A stretch of 64,000 nt of DNA from JAWVFM01 sp038237625. GTDB taxonomy: Bacteria; Actinomycetota; Thermoleophilia; Solirubrobacterales; 70-9. The stretch is from contig JBBRYM010000002.1 in assembly GCA_038237625.1 (NCBI GenBank), forward strand, positions 205,993-269,992, in the 5' to 3' direction. The translations under genes were made by a program, and so were the position numbers. Under the pieces are notes generated by a model. That model was given only the letters and a program-made list of their open reading frames with translations. It had not been told where the DNA came from and ran no database searches. Below, piece after piece: positions 41,045 to 50,018 of the stretch (the stretch's first letter is position 1; each line of letters starts with the position of its first letter).

Positions 41045-41812
41045 GTGGCGCTCGTCGAGACCTCGGTCGACGGGCAGGTGGGCCTCTGCAGGCTCAACCG
41101 GCCCGAGGCGCGGAACGCCCTCTCGCCCGAAATGATGGAGGAGCTGACTGCTGCGCTTGCCGTGTTCGATACCGACGAGGCCGTCCGCTGCATCGTCATC
41201 GCCGGCTCGAACAAGGTGTTCGCCGCGGGGGCGGACATCGCCGCGATCGCGGAGCGATCCTTCAGCGAGGCGCTGTTTCACCCCGCCGCCGCTTTCTGGA
41301 GGCGCCTGGCGGAATGCCGGACGCCGATGGTCGCCGCCGTCTCGGGCTTCGCCCTGGGCGGAGGCTGCGAGCTCGCCCTCGCCTGCGACCTGATCGTTGC
41401 CTCCGAGACGGCGCAGTTCGGCCAGCCCGAGATCAACCTCGGGATCATCCCCGGCGGCGGCAGCACCCAGCGGCTCGCGCGCGCCGTCGGCAAGCAGCGC
41501 GCCATGGAGTTGGTGCTGACCGGCAGGCGAATCGACGCACACGAGGCCGAACGCATCGGGATCGTCAACGAGGTCACCGCGGCGGAGGCGTGGCTGGAAC
41601 GCGCGCTCGAGGTGGCTAGGACCATCGCCGAACGACCACCGATCGCCACCAAGCTCGCCAAGCAGGCGGTGCTGGCGGCCGAGGAGACCGGCCTCGCCGC
41701 AGGGCTCGAGCATGAGCGTCGCCTCTACGAGCTGGCGATGGCCACGGAGGACCGCGTGGAGGGCACCCGCGCCTTCCTCGAGAAGCGCACACCCGACTTC
41801 AAGGGCCGATAG
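41045..41812 (+). CDS. Enoyl-CoA hydratase/isomerase
   Basis: 255 residues from GTG 41045. Crotonase motifs: NRPEARNALSPEMMEEL, SNKVFAAGADIAAIAE (oxyanion loop), FALGGGCELALACDL and FGQPEINLGIIPGGGSTQRL with both catalytic glutamates. Hydrates trans-2-enoyl-CoA to L-3-hydroxyacyl-CoA. Lies 3 bases after the dehydrogenase and 2 before the next gene. Confidence 0.95.
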   Translation: MALVETSVDGQVGLCRLNRPEARNALSPEMMEELTAALAVFDTDEAVRCIVIAGSNKVFAAGADIAAIAERSFSEALFHPAAAFWRRLAECRTPMVAAVSGFALGGGCELALACDLIVASETAQFGQPEINLGIIPGGGSTQRLARAVGKQRAMELVLTGRRIDAHEAERIGIVNEVTAAEAWLERALEVARTIAERPPIATKLAKQAVLAAEETGLAAGLEHERRLYELAMATEDRVEGTRAFLEKRTPDFKGR

Positions 41813-41814
41813 CG

Positions 41815-43152
41815 GTGAAGGAGCGGATCGGCGTCGTCGGCGCCGGGACCATGGGCTGGGGCATCGCCCAGCTCGGCTGTCTCGGCGGCTTCGAGACCGC
41901 TCTGCACGACCCCTTTCCGGAGGCGCTCGAGGCCGGCGCCGAGAAGCTGCGCGCGGCGCTGACAAAGGGAGCCGAGCGCGGGCGCTGGAGCGAAGCCGAC
42001 GCCGAGGCGGCGACGAAGCGCCTGACCATCGCCCCGTCGCTCGACGGGCTCGCCGGTTGCGACCTCGTCGTCGAGGCGGCTCCAGAGAGCCTCGAGATCA
42101 AGCGGAAGCTGTTCGCAAACCTGGCGGCGGTTTGCGGGTCGGAGACCGTGCTTGCCACCAACACCTCCTCGCTTTCGGTGACGGCGATCGCCGCCGGGGT
42201 CGAGCGTCCCGAGCGCGTCGCCGGGATGCACTTCTTCAACCCACCGGCGCTGATGAAGCTGGTCGAGGTCGTCGCCGGGGATGCCACGGAATCCGCGACC
42301 ACGGAGCTGATCGCCGAGATCGCCGAGGCGATGGGCCGCACCCCGATCCGCGCCGCTGACGGCATCGGGTTCGTAGCCAACCGCTGCGCCCGCCCATTCT
42401 CGCTGGAGGGCCTTCGCATCTTCGGCAGCGGCATCGCCGAGCCCGACCAGATCGACCGCATCGTGCGGATCGGTGGCAGCTACCGCATGGGTCCCTTCGA
42501 GCTGACTGATCTCGTCGGAGTCGACGTAAATTTGGAGGTCGCCAAGTCGTTTTGGGAGCAGAGCTTTCACGAGCCGCGCTGGCAGCCACACTCGATCCAG
42601 ACGAAGATGGTCGCCGCCGGGCGGCTCGGCCGCAAGTCGGGGCGCGGCTATTACGACTATGCCTACGGCGAGCATCGCCCGAACGATCCGGCGAAGCCTC
42701 CCGGGGCCACTCGCACCGAGCGCGACTCCGAGATCGAATGCCTTGTCGAGTGGGTGGCGATCCCGAATCTCGAGGGAGCCACCGTGGTCGAGATCGCCCG
42801 CAAGCCCACGACCACCTACGGGCAGCTCGCGCAAGCGGGCGACTACTTCACCGCCCTCGGCAAGCACGTCGAATGCCTGCCCGGATCGGCGCCCGGGCTC
42901 GTGCTAGGTCGCCTGGTCTGCCAGCTCGTCAACGAAGCTCACTTCGCCCTTGCCGAGGGAGTGGCGAGCGCCGAGGACATCGACACGGCCCTGCGACTAG
43001 GGCTCAACCACCCCCGTGGCCCGTTCGAGTGGTGCGAGGCGATCGGAGCGCGGCACGTTGTTGCCACGCTCGACCGGTTGCGCGCCGAGCTCGGCGAGGA
43101 GCGCTACCGGGTGGCCCCGGCTTTGCGCGCGAAAGCCGCGGAACCGGCGTAG
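41815..43152 (+). CDS. 3-hydroxyacyl-CoA dehydrogenase
   Basis: 445 residues from GTG 41815. NAD-binding IGVVGAGTMGWGIAQLGCLG, the HFFNP catalytic His (AGMHFFNPPALMKLVEVV) and two 3HCDH C-terminal domains (around 185-280 and 345-435), as in PaaH-type and other long forms. Oxidises 3-hydroxyacyl-CoA to the 3-keto product, the substrate of the thiolase. Its last 49 bases overlap the convergent transporter gene. Confidence 0.94.
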   Translation: MKERIGVVGAGTMGWGIAQLGCLGGFETALHDPFPEALEAGAEKLRAALTKGAERGRWSEADAEAATKRLTIAPSLDGLAGCDLVVEAAPESLEIKRKLFANLAAVCGSETVLATNTSSLSVTAIAAGVERPERVAGMHFFNPPALMKLVEVVAGDATESATTELIAEIAEAMGRTPIRAADGIGFVANRCARPFSLEGLRIFGSGIAEPDQIDRIVRIGGSYRMGPFELTDLVGVDVNLEVAKSFWEQSFHEPRWQPHSIQTKMVAAGRLGRKSGRGYYDYAYGEHRPNDPAKPPGATRTERDSEIECLVEWVAIPNLEGATVVEIARKPTTTYGQLAQAGDYFTALGKHVECLPGSAPGLVLGRLVCQLVNEAHFALAEGVASAEDIDTALRLGLNHPRGPFEWCEAIGARHVVATLDRLRAELGEERYRVAPALRAKAAEPA

Positions 43153-44018
43153 GCCGGGGCCTGCGCCCTCCCCACCCCCAGCCGCGAACCGGCCACGATC
43201 AGCACCAGCCCGATCACCTTGCCGGCGGTGAGCGGCTCGCCCAGAAGCGTGGTGCCGTACACGACCGCGAAGGCCGGGGCGATGTAGGAGACGAGCATCG
43301 TCCTCGCCGGCCCCACCCGGCCGATCAGCGAGTAGAAGATCACGAAGGCGGCGCCCGTGCCTACGAATCCCAGGCCCCCCACCGCCGCGAGCGGGCCGGC
43401 GCCGGGCACCGCCGCCGGCAGGGTGAGCGCTGCGGCGGGCAGCAGTAGCAACGCGCTCGCCGCCATCACTGCTGACACCACGCCGATCGCCGGCGCGTCG
43501 GCGAGCCGCGACTTCACCACGAAGCCGCCGATCGCATAGCCGACGCTTGCCACCACGACAGCCAGGCCGCCTAGCGCCGCGCTGCCGGATCCGGTGAGGT
43601 CGAGGCCGAAGACCGCAGCCACCCCCAGCAGGCCCACCGCGACGCCCACCAACCTCGACCCCTCCGAGCGCTCGGCCGCATCGAGACGGATCGCCAGGGC
43701 GGCGGTGAAGATCGGCGTCGTGGCGACGAGGATGCCCGCCAGCGATGAGGAGATCTCCTGCTCGCCGGCAGCGATCAGGGCGAATGGCCCGGCAACCTGC
43801 ACGGCGCCCAGGGCAAAAATGGTGCCGACGCGGCCCCGTAGCGGCCCCAGCGCCCCGCGCGAGGCGGCGATCGGCAGGAGAAGCACGGCGGCCAGCGTGA
43901 TCCTTGCGAAGGCGACGAGCTCGAACGAAAGGTCGCGCAGGGCGATCTTGATCAGCAGGTAGCTCGCGCCCCAGATGGCGGAGAGCAGCAGCAGCCAGAG
44001 CCAGGATCGCCGGTCCAC
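43104..44018 (-). CDS. EamA/DMT superfamily transporter
   Basis: 304 residues with about ten hydrophobic helices in two repeats. MDRRSWLWLLLLSAIWGASY is the family start and GLGFVGTGAAFVIFYSLIGR the second-half signature, with VYGTTLLGEPLTAGKVIGLV near the end. Probably exports or imports a small metabolite; substrate unknown. Ends antisense within the 3-hydroxyacyl-CoA dehydrogenase 3' end. Confidence 0.9.
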   Translation of the reverse strand: MDRRSWLWLLLLSAIWGASYLLIKIALRDLSFELVAFARITLAAVLLLPIAASRGALGPLRGRVGTIFALGAVQVAGPFALIAAGEQEISSSLAGILVATTPIFTAALAIRLDAAERSEGSRLVGVAVGLLGVAAVFGLDLTGSGSAALGGLAVVVASVGYAIGGFVVKSRLADAPAIGVVSAVMAASALLLLPAAALTLPAAVPGAGPLAAVGGLGFVGTGAAFVIFYSLIGRVGPARTMLVSYIAPAFAVVYGTTLLGEPLTAGKVIGLVLIVAGSRLGVGRAQAPAYAGSAAFARKAGATR

Positions 44019-44115
44019 GGTGGATTTAGTGAGGACCTTTAGGTCCGAAAGAAGCGTGTAAGGGCGGCGAAGCCGTCCGCATTTGGTTCAGGTTAGTGAA
44101 GTGGCTGAACCCTCC

Positions 44116-45237
44116 TCAGGACCCGGGCCGAACGATGTCGCCGGAAGCAATCCCGCCGTAGACGAACGTCGGCAACACCGGCCACTGCCGGCGCCAGTCG
44201 GCGAGCTCCGAGGACGGGAATACGTTCATGAACCGGGGATCGCGCGGGTTCGGGTCGGCCAGCGACTTCTCCTTGATCATCGAGTCGTACTGGTCGATCG
44301 AGTCCTCGAGCGTGTTCGAGTTGAGGCAGACCTCGCGCCCGTAGAACTCGGCCGAGCGCCGCACTCCGGGGATCTTGGAGTGGTGCGGATGCCACGAGTC
44401 CGCGGCGACGCCGTTCTCGGAGGAAACCCACACCCCCTCCGTGGTGTTGATGCAAAGCGAATGATTGCCGTCGGTGTGCCCCGGCGTCCAGACCAGGGCG
44501 CAGCCCTTGCCGAGCTCGACGTCGCCGTCGATGAGCACGACGTTGTCGGTGCGCAGGTCCTTGATCCCGTCCTCTACGTACCAGGCCCATTGCATCGGAT
44601 GCAGGGAGGCGAACGTGTCCCACTCCTTGCGCTGGGCGATGAGCTTGGCGTTGGGGAACAGCGGCTCGCGCGGCGTCGGTTCGCCCGCAATCGGCTCGGT
44701 GGTACCAAGGACGAAGCGCAGATCCTGGACGTGCAGATGGTCGAAGGAGACGTAGTCGACATCCTCCGGCCGCAGCCCCAGCGTCGCGAGCGCCTCGTCG
44801 GGGTGGTGCCAGATCTTCGCCAGGAGCTTGTAGGAGACGAACTCGCCCAGCTTCTCGATCTGCTGGGCGTAGTACGGAGCCTCCGCCGGGCCCTCCGGCA
44901 CCGTCGGCTCGTAGGCAAGGGTGCGCAGGCGACCCTCGAAGTCCTCGAACTGGATCAGCTGTAGGCGATTGAGGATGTTGACGTAGGGGTTCGGACCGAT
45001 CGCCCAGCCGCCGAAGGCGAACTTGAGGGGGTAGCCGGCGGACGCGAGGTCGACCGTCCGGACCCCGCGCACGCGGTTCTCGGGCGTTGCGAAGCGCGCT
45101 CGGAATTCCGCCGCGGCGGCGCGAATCGCACCGGGGCGGTCGCCCCGAGGCCAAACCTGATTGGCCTCGTCGAACTCGCTGAACGGACGCAGTCCCACCG
45201 CCTCTGCGTCCGGTCCGGGACTCTCGACGACGGCCAC
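44116..45237 (-). CDS. Metallo-beta-lactamase-like hydrolase of unknown function
   Basis: 373 residues from GTG 45237, fixed by AGGAGG 7 bases upstream. FDHLHVQDLR stands where an MBL protein has HxHxD, and VWTPGHTDGNHSLCIN carries the next histidine. The first motif is changed (D-H-L-H-V-Q-D), so metal binding is uncertain. It also has KFAFGGWAIGPNPYVNILNR and MQWAWYVEDG. Related full-length proteins exist in Actinobacteria as far as I recall, without a known activity. Confidence 0.65.
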   Translation of the reverse strand: MAVVESPGPDAEAVGLRPFSEFDEANQVWPRGDRPGAIRAAAAEFRARFATPENRVRGVRTVDLASAGYPLKFAFGGWAIGPNPYVNILNRLQLIQFEDFEGRLRTLAYEPTVPEGPAEAPYYAQQIEKLGEFVSYKLLAKIWHHPDEALATLGLRPEDVDYVSFDHLHVQDLRFVLGTTEPIAGEPTPREPLFPNAKLIAQRKEWDTFASLHPMQWAWYVEDGIKDLRTDNVVLIDGDVELGKGCALVWTPGHTDGNHSLCINTTEGVWVSSENGVAADSWHPHHSKIPGVRRSAEFYGREVCLNSNTLEDSIDQYDSMIKEKSLADPNPRDPRFMNVFPSSELADWRRQWPVLPTFVYGGIASGDIVRPGS

Positions 45238-45329
45238 TTCAATTCCTCCTAGGCATTTCGAGCAATCTAACCATTGGCGCGTTTCATTGGCGCGTCCGCG
45301 CACCATGAGGGCTACCGTTCGATCTGGGA

Positions 45330-46766
45330 ATGAAGAGGCTACGCGGAATCGCAGCATTCATCGGGGTCATTGGCGCGTTCGGGCTCCAGGCCACGCCTCC
45401 GGCGGCGAGCGCCGACTCCATAGGCGATCTTTGCGACCTCGCGAGCCCCAGCGCTGCGGCCTGCATCGGTTTCCAGAAGCTCACCGATGCCGCGGCAGCC
45501 ACCTGCCGCACCCTGGGCTTGCCCGACTCCGCCTGTGCCCTGCCCCTCAGCCACCGAGTCCTGAAGGGGGCGCGCGACGCCTACCTGAAGTCATGGGTGC
45601 ACCGCGCGGTCGCTTTCCAGTACCGGCTCGGAAACCCACTGCCCCTTACCGCCGCCCAATGGATCGGCACGCACAACTCGTTCAACACGGTCGCCAACGG
45701 GGTCACGCTCTCGCACATCGATTCCAACCAGCAGCTCACCATTCCCGAGCTCCTGTCGATCGACGTCCGCGGGATCGAGCTCGACCCGCATTGGCTACCA
45801 CGCCTGAACTCCGCGGGCGGCGACGTGATCGTCTGCCACGGCCGCGGCGCCGACGAGCAGAACCTGGGCTGCACAACCGAGCCGCCCCTGACGCACGTGC
45901 TCGGGCAGGTTGCCGGCTGGCTGAACGATCCCGCCAACCGCCGGCAGGTGATCATGCTCTACCTGGACAACAGCTTCGGCCCGGCCGCCGCGTACGCCAA
46001 GACGATCAGCGACCTCGACACGGTCCTGCGACGCCCGGACGGCAGCTCGCTGATCTACCACCCCGATCCGTCGGCCTTCGGCTTGCGCGGCTGCCAGGAC
46101 GTGCCGCTGTCGATCTCGCGCGACGACATCCGCGCTGCCGGTGCCCAGGTGATCATCGTCGGTAATTGTGAGAGCGGCTGGGCACCCGACGTCTTCGCCT
46201 GGGATCAAACACATGTGGAAAGCGGGAACACCGGCGCGTACCAGCCCTTCCCCGCCTGCGACGCGACCTATCCGCGACCCACCTACGAGTCGAAGATCGT
46301 CCGCTACTACGAGGACAGCACCTTCCTCAGCGCCGTCCTCGATCCCACCGAGACGCCGCAGGCCTACCTGGCCCAGAGCCTCACGCCGGCGCGGGTCAGC
46401 TCGATGACGCGGTGCGGGGTCCAGCTGCTCGGCATGGACCAGCTACTGCCCGCCGACGGACGCCTCGAGGCGAGCGTCTGGAGCTGGGCGCCGAACGAGC
46501 CGAAGAGCGCTCGCGGGCCATGCACCCTGCAGCGCCGCGACGGGCGCTGGCGCAGCGGCCGCTGCCATCCCAAGCGGAGATCGGCGTGCCTGGACTCATC
46601 GGGCACCTGGAAGCTGAGCGCCCCGGTTCGCTTCGGCGAAGCGAAAAGCGCCTGCGAGGCAAAGGGCGCGCGGTTCGCCCTGCCGCGGACGGGCTATGAG
46701 AACGCGCTCCTGCACCAGACCGCGGGTTCCCGTCAGGCGGTCTGGATCCGCTACCGGCGCGGCTAG
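45330..46766 (+). CDS. Secreted PI-PLC-like phosphodiesterase with C-terminal lectin-like region
   Basis: 478 residues with a signal peptide (MKRLRGIAAFIGVIGAFGLQ...ASA). The barrel carries AAQWIGTHNSFNTV (first catalytic His), SIDVRGIELDPHWLP and VIVCHGRGADEQNL (second His), the pattern of calcium-dependent PI-PLC/PLC-like proteins. The last ~110 residues are cysteine-rich with WSWAPNEPKS and FALPRTGYENALL, resembling a small sugar-binding (C-type-lectin-like) domain. Exported lipid or phosphodiester hydrolysis is inferred. Confidence 0.78.
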   Translation: MKRLRGIAAFIGVIGAFGLQATPPAASADSIGDLCDLASPSAAACIGFQKLTDAAAATCRTLGLPDSACALPLSHRVLKGARDAYLKSWVHRAVAFQYRLGNPLPLTAAQWIGTHNSFNTVANGVTLSHIDSNQQLTIPELLSIDVRGIELDPHWLPRLNSAGGDVIVCHGRGADEQNLGCTTEPPLTHVLGQVAGWLNDPANRRQVIMLYLDNSFGPAAAYAKTISDLDTVLRRPDGSSLIYHPDPSAFGLRGCQDVPLSISRDDIRAAGAQVIIVGNCESGWAPDVFAWDQTHVESGNTGAYQPFPACDATYPRPTYESKIVRYYEDSTFLSAVLDPTETPQAYLAQSLTPARVSSMTRCGVQLLGMDQLLPADGRLEASVWSWAPNEPKSARGPCTLQRRDGRWRSGRCHPKRRSACLDSSGTWKLSAPVRFGEAKSACEAKGARFALPRTGYENALLHQTAGSRQAVWIRYRRG

Positions 46767-46770
46767 ACGG

Positions 46771-47778
46771 TCAGGCCGCGGGCGTAGGCGCGACTTGAAC
46801 CGGCTCGCCGCCGCGCTGCCAGTGCGCTTCCGGCGAGGGCGGGGTGTCGCGCAGATACCACTCGGCGTCGAGGGCGCCCATGCAACCGGTGCCGGCGGCG
46901 GTGACAGCCTGCCGGTAGGTGTGGTCGACGAGATCGCCGACTGCGAAGACACCGGCGAGCTTGGTTCGGGTAGATCCGGGTTCGGTGACGACATAGCCGG
47001 CTTCGTCGGTGTCGATCTGCCCGGTTACGAGCTCCGACCGCGGGATGTGCCCGATCGCCACGAAGGCGCCTCCGACCGGTAGCGACTCCTCCTCGCCCGT
47101 CTCGGTGTTGCGCAGGCGGACGCTGGCGATCTTGCCGTCGTCGCCGGCGACGAACTCCTCCGGAACAAACGGGGCCTTGAAGGAGATGTTGGGCTGCTCC
47201 ACTGCGCGCTCGGCCATGATCTTCGAGGCGCGAAGCTCGGGGCGCCGGTGGATGATCGTCAGGCTCTTTGCGTACTTGGAGACGAAGATCGAGTCCTCCA
47301 TCGCCGAGTCGCCGCCGCCGATCACGACGACGTCCTCGCCCTTGAAGAAGGCCCCGTCGCAGACTCCGCAGGTCGAGACGCCGCGTCCGGAGAGCTCGAG
47401 CTCGCCGGGAACGCCGAGGCGCTTCGGCTCGGCCCCCATCCCGAGGATCACGGTCTTGGCGGTGTGCTCCTCGTCGCCGAGGAACACTCTCTGGACGCCA
47501 CCATCGGAAAGCTCGATTCGGTCGACGTCGTCCGTGACGAACCGCGTGCCGAAGCGCTCGGCCTGGGCGCGGAACTGGTTCATCATCTCCGGCCCCATGA
47601 TGCCCTCGGGGTAGCCCGGATAGTTCTCGACGTCGGTGGTGTTCTGAAGCTGACCGCCCCACTGGAAGCCCTCGATGACGAGGGGCTCGAGGTTTGCGCG
47701 CGCGGCGTATAGCGCCGCCGCGTAGCCGGCGGGCCCACCGCCGACGATGATTAGGTTTTCAGTCTTCCGCTCAGCCAT
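46771..47778 (-). CDS. trxB: Thioredoxin reductase
   Basis: 335 residues. FAD motif IIVGGGPAGYAAALYAARAN, the redox-active pair in STCGVCDGAFF (CxxC, here CGVC rather than the usual CATC), the NADPH motif VVIGGGDSAMEDS, and C-terminal GVFAVGDLVDHTYRQAVTAA. Reduces thioredoxin with NADPH. The last 20 residues are a Pro/Ala-rich tail. Convergent with the PI-PLC-like gene. Confidence 0.95.
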   Translation of the reverse strand: MAERKTENLIIVGGGPAGYAAALYAARANLEPLVIEGFQWGGQLQNTTDVENYPGYPEGIMGPEMMNQFRAQAERFGTRFVTDDVDRIELSDGGVQRVFLGDEEHTAKTVILGMGAEPKRLGVPGELELSGRGVSTCGVCDGAFFKGEDVVVIGGGDSAMEDSIFVSKYAKSLTIIHRRPELRASKIMAERAVEQPNISFKAPFVPEEFVAGDDGKIASVRLRNTETGEEESLPVGGAFVAIGHIPRSELVTGQIDTDEAGYVVTEPGSTRTKLAGVFAVGDLVDHTYRQAVTAAGTGCMGALDAEWYLRDTPPSPEAHWQRGGEPVQVAPTPAA

Positions 47779-47796
47779 ATTGCCTCTACGAAACAG

Positions 47797-48942
47797 TCAA
47801 ACAACTGCCTCTGACGTTACTCCCCCGGCGCGGTCTGCAGGCTTGCCTTCGCGCTCCCAGATGGCCACGCGGCGGCGCAGCTGGAAGAAGGCGATGATCC
47901 CCGGCGGGATCGGCAGCCAGAAGGCGAAGAGCCTGTAGGTGAGGATCGCGGGGAAGACGTCGTTCGAATGGAAGCCCAAGAGGACGAAGGTCCCGATCAT
48001 CCCCGCGTCGACCGCGCCGACCCCGGCCGGCGCGAATGGGAAGAGGTTGGCGGCAAGGCCGATGAAGAAGCCGAGAATCACCACCCCGAGGGGAACGCTC
48101 ACGCCGAACCCGTGGAAGCTCGCCCAGAGGATCCCGACGTTCGCTGCCCAGTAGCCCATCGCCCCGGCGACAGCCAGCCCGCCCTGAGATGGGCTTCGCA
48201 TCAGGCTGATGGCGGTGCGGGTGCCCTGAGCGAGGGTCGCGGGAACGGTCGCGAGACGACGGGCCAGTCGCCCGCGTCGACTCTCGCGCGAAGCGCTCGA
48301 GAAGCGCCGCTCGAGGTCGGCGGGGACCAGCGTCAAGGCCAGGAACAGCAGGACCACGACACCCGCGATGGCGGCTGCGACGATCGTCAGGCCGGCCGGC
48401 GGAGAGCCATGGATGACGCCCGTGCGCAGCAGGATCGCGTCGACGATGACGGTGAGGACGTAGACGGAGTACAGCACCACCATGAAGGCGACCATCCGGC
48501 ACGAGGCCCGCCGGGCCTCCATGCCCGCCTTGCGAAGGGCCCAGTAGGTGAGGACGACCCCGCCGGCGCCCCCCGCCGAGAACAGCAGGGCCGCGGCCAG
48601 GCCGGCCAGGGTGATCTCGTACGACTCCCGCCACCGCAGGCTGATGATCTGTCCGACGATCCCGCGGAAGAGGGCGACGTAAGCAAGGTAGGCCAGGACG
48701 TCCATTCCGAATGCCACCGCCATCCACGACGGCTCCGCGTCGCCCAGGCGGCTGACCGTCCCGCTGACACCCACGATCTTGGGGAAGAGGAAGTAGATCC
48801 CGATCACCAGGAGCAAAACGGCGACCAGGGTCTGTACCACGGCCCGGCGCCCGGTGAAGAAGGACGGCTCGTCGCTCTCCGGCGTTCCTGACACCTGCTC
48901 GTTGACCGTGTGCTCCTCCATCCCGACTTTGAATCCTGTCAT
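47797..48942 (-). CDS. Lysylphosphatidylglycerol synthase TM region / flippase-like protein
   Basis: 381 residues with about eight hydrophobic helices. LLFSAGGAGGVVLTYWALRK and FAPAGVGAVDAGMIGTFVLL are the conserved UPF0104/AglD-like loops. The cytosolic arm and catalytic domain of MprF are absent. Such proteins may move lipids across the membrane. It follows the PAP2 gene by 7 bases, suggesting a shared lipid role. Confidence 0.85.
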   Translation of the reverse strand: MTGFKVGMEEHTVNEQVSGTPESDEPSFFTGRRAVVQTLVAVLLLVIGIYFLFPKIVGVSGTVSRLGDAEPSWMAVAFGMDVLAYLAYVALFRGIVGQIISLRWRESYEITLAGLAAALLFSAGGAGGVVLTYWALRKAGMEARRASCRMVAFMVVLYSVYVLTVIVDAILLRTGVIHGSPPAGLTIVAAAIAGVVVLLFLALTLVPADLERRFSSASRESRRGRLARRLATVPATLAQGTRTAISLMRSPSQGGLAVAGAMGYWAANVGILWASFHGFGVSVPLGVVILGFFIGLAANLFPFAPAGVGAVDAGMIGTFVLLGFHSNDVFPAILTYRLFAFWLPIPPGIIAFFQLRRRVAIWEREGKPADRAGGVTSEAVV

Positions 48943-48949
48943 TCCGCGA

Positions 48950-49900
48950 CTACGGGCCGGCCAGCCCCTCCAGCTTCTGCAACGCGGCGCTGAACCGAAG
49001 CGCGGCCGGCTCCAGGTACGGCTCGCCTCTACGAACGAGCGCCACGAGGGCCGCGCCGGCGATCAGGTCGATCGCGTAGTGCTCGCCGAGGTAGACGAGC
49101 GCGAAGCCGAGGGTGAGGGCGTAGCCCCAGCCAACCGCGCCGGCCACGGGGTCCGTCTCAGCAAGCAGAATCGCCGCCATCAGCGAGGAGGAGAAATGAA
49201 GCGACGGCATCGCAGCCCACGGGTTGCCGCCCAGGGTGCCGTAGAGCGTCGGCCAGACGTCGCCCCAAACCTCCTCGCCGACCTCGATCATCACTCGGTG
49301 GACCTCCTCGGGCGTGTAGCCCTCCTCCGATGCCCACCACGGCGGGGCCGTCGGGACCAGGTAGTAAACGAGGCATCCCAGGTCGTAGACCGCGGCGAGC
49401 TGGCGAGCCGCGCGCGCGAACTGCGGCTGGCGCCGCGCCAGGATCCAGACCAGGCACAAATGCGGCTCGAAGAACCACGCCCAATGGGCGAAGCTCAAGA
49501 GGCGATCGAGCGCCGTCGCCCGGCCCGGCCGCGAGAGCGCGCGCTGAAGGCGCACGTTGGGCAGGCGACCGGCGCCGATGACGCGATCGGCTGCGATCGG
49601 GTAGCGGATCCGAAGCCGGCGGCGCAGGCGCTCCGGGTTGTCGTAGGGAAGCTCGTGGGCCACCGCGAACGCCCACATCTGAAGTCCGAAGAGCATCGCG
49701 TCGCGCGTCTTGGTCCTCGGGCGCAAAACCGCGAGGCCGAACGGCCCGGCGATCGTCGCGCCGAGGGTGACGGCGGCGGGGAGACGCAGGCGCTTTCTCA
49801 CGGCCGGCGCCGCCAACGCCGCCGCGAGCCCGGCGTACGCGAGGGCCCGCACCGGGCCGCGCACGGGGCGGCGGCGCGAGTTGCGGCCGGGCAGGGACAA
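48950..49900 (-). CDS. PAP2 superfamily membrane protein (inositolphosphotransferase-like)
   Basis: About 316 residues with several membrane helices. Phosphatase-type motifs: YLVPTAPPWWASEEG, GGNPWAAMPSLHFSSSLMAA (histidine of motif 2) and YLGEHYAIDLIAGAALV (motif 3). The arrangement resembles the Aur1/Ipt1-like actinobacterial PAP2 group. TTG 49900 is a tentative start; GTG 49864 or 49852 are alternatives. Divergent from coxB'. Confidence 0.82.
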   Translation of the reverse strand: MSLPGRNSRRRPVRGPVRALAYAGLAAALAAPAVRKRLRLPAAVTLGATIAGPFGLAVLRPRTKTRDAMLFGLQMWAFAVAHELPYDNPERLRRRLRIRYPIAADRVIGAGRLPNVRLQRALSRPGRATALDRLLSFAHWAWFFEPHLCLVWILARRQPQFARAARQLAAVYDLGCLVYYLVPTAPPWWASEEGYTPEEVHRVMIEVGEEVWGDVWPTLYGTLGGNPWAAMPSLHFSSSLMAAILLAETDPVAGAVGWGYALTLGFALVYLGEHYAIDLIAGAALVALVRRGEPYLEPAALRFSAALQKLEGLAGP

Positions 49901-49931
49901 GGCGCGGCGAGTATATGGGCCGCATTGGCCG

Positions 49932-50002
49932 GTTCGGGTCGGACCGTTGCGCGACCGCCACCGGATAGGATTCGCGCCGCACTTGGCCGTCCCGACCCGA
50001 AC
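49932..50002. promoter_or_regulatory. 11-bp inverted repeat in the PAP2/coxB' divergent promoter region
   Basis: Arms GTTCGGGTCGG (49932-49942) and CCGACCCGAAC (49992-50002) are exact reverse complements separated by 49 bases. The right arm ends 16 bases before the coxB' ATG. Spacing of about five to six helical turns would suit a looping or dimeric regulator; a large hairpin in RNA is the other reading. Confidence 0.4.
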
Positions 50003-50018
50003 TCGCTCAGCCGTCCGC

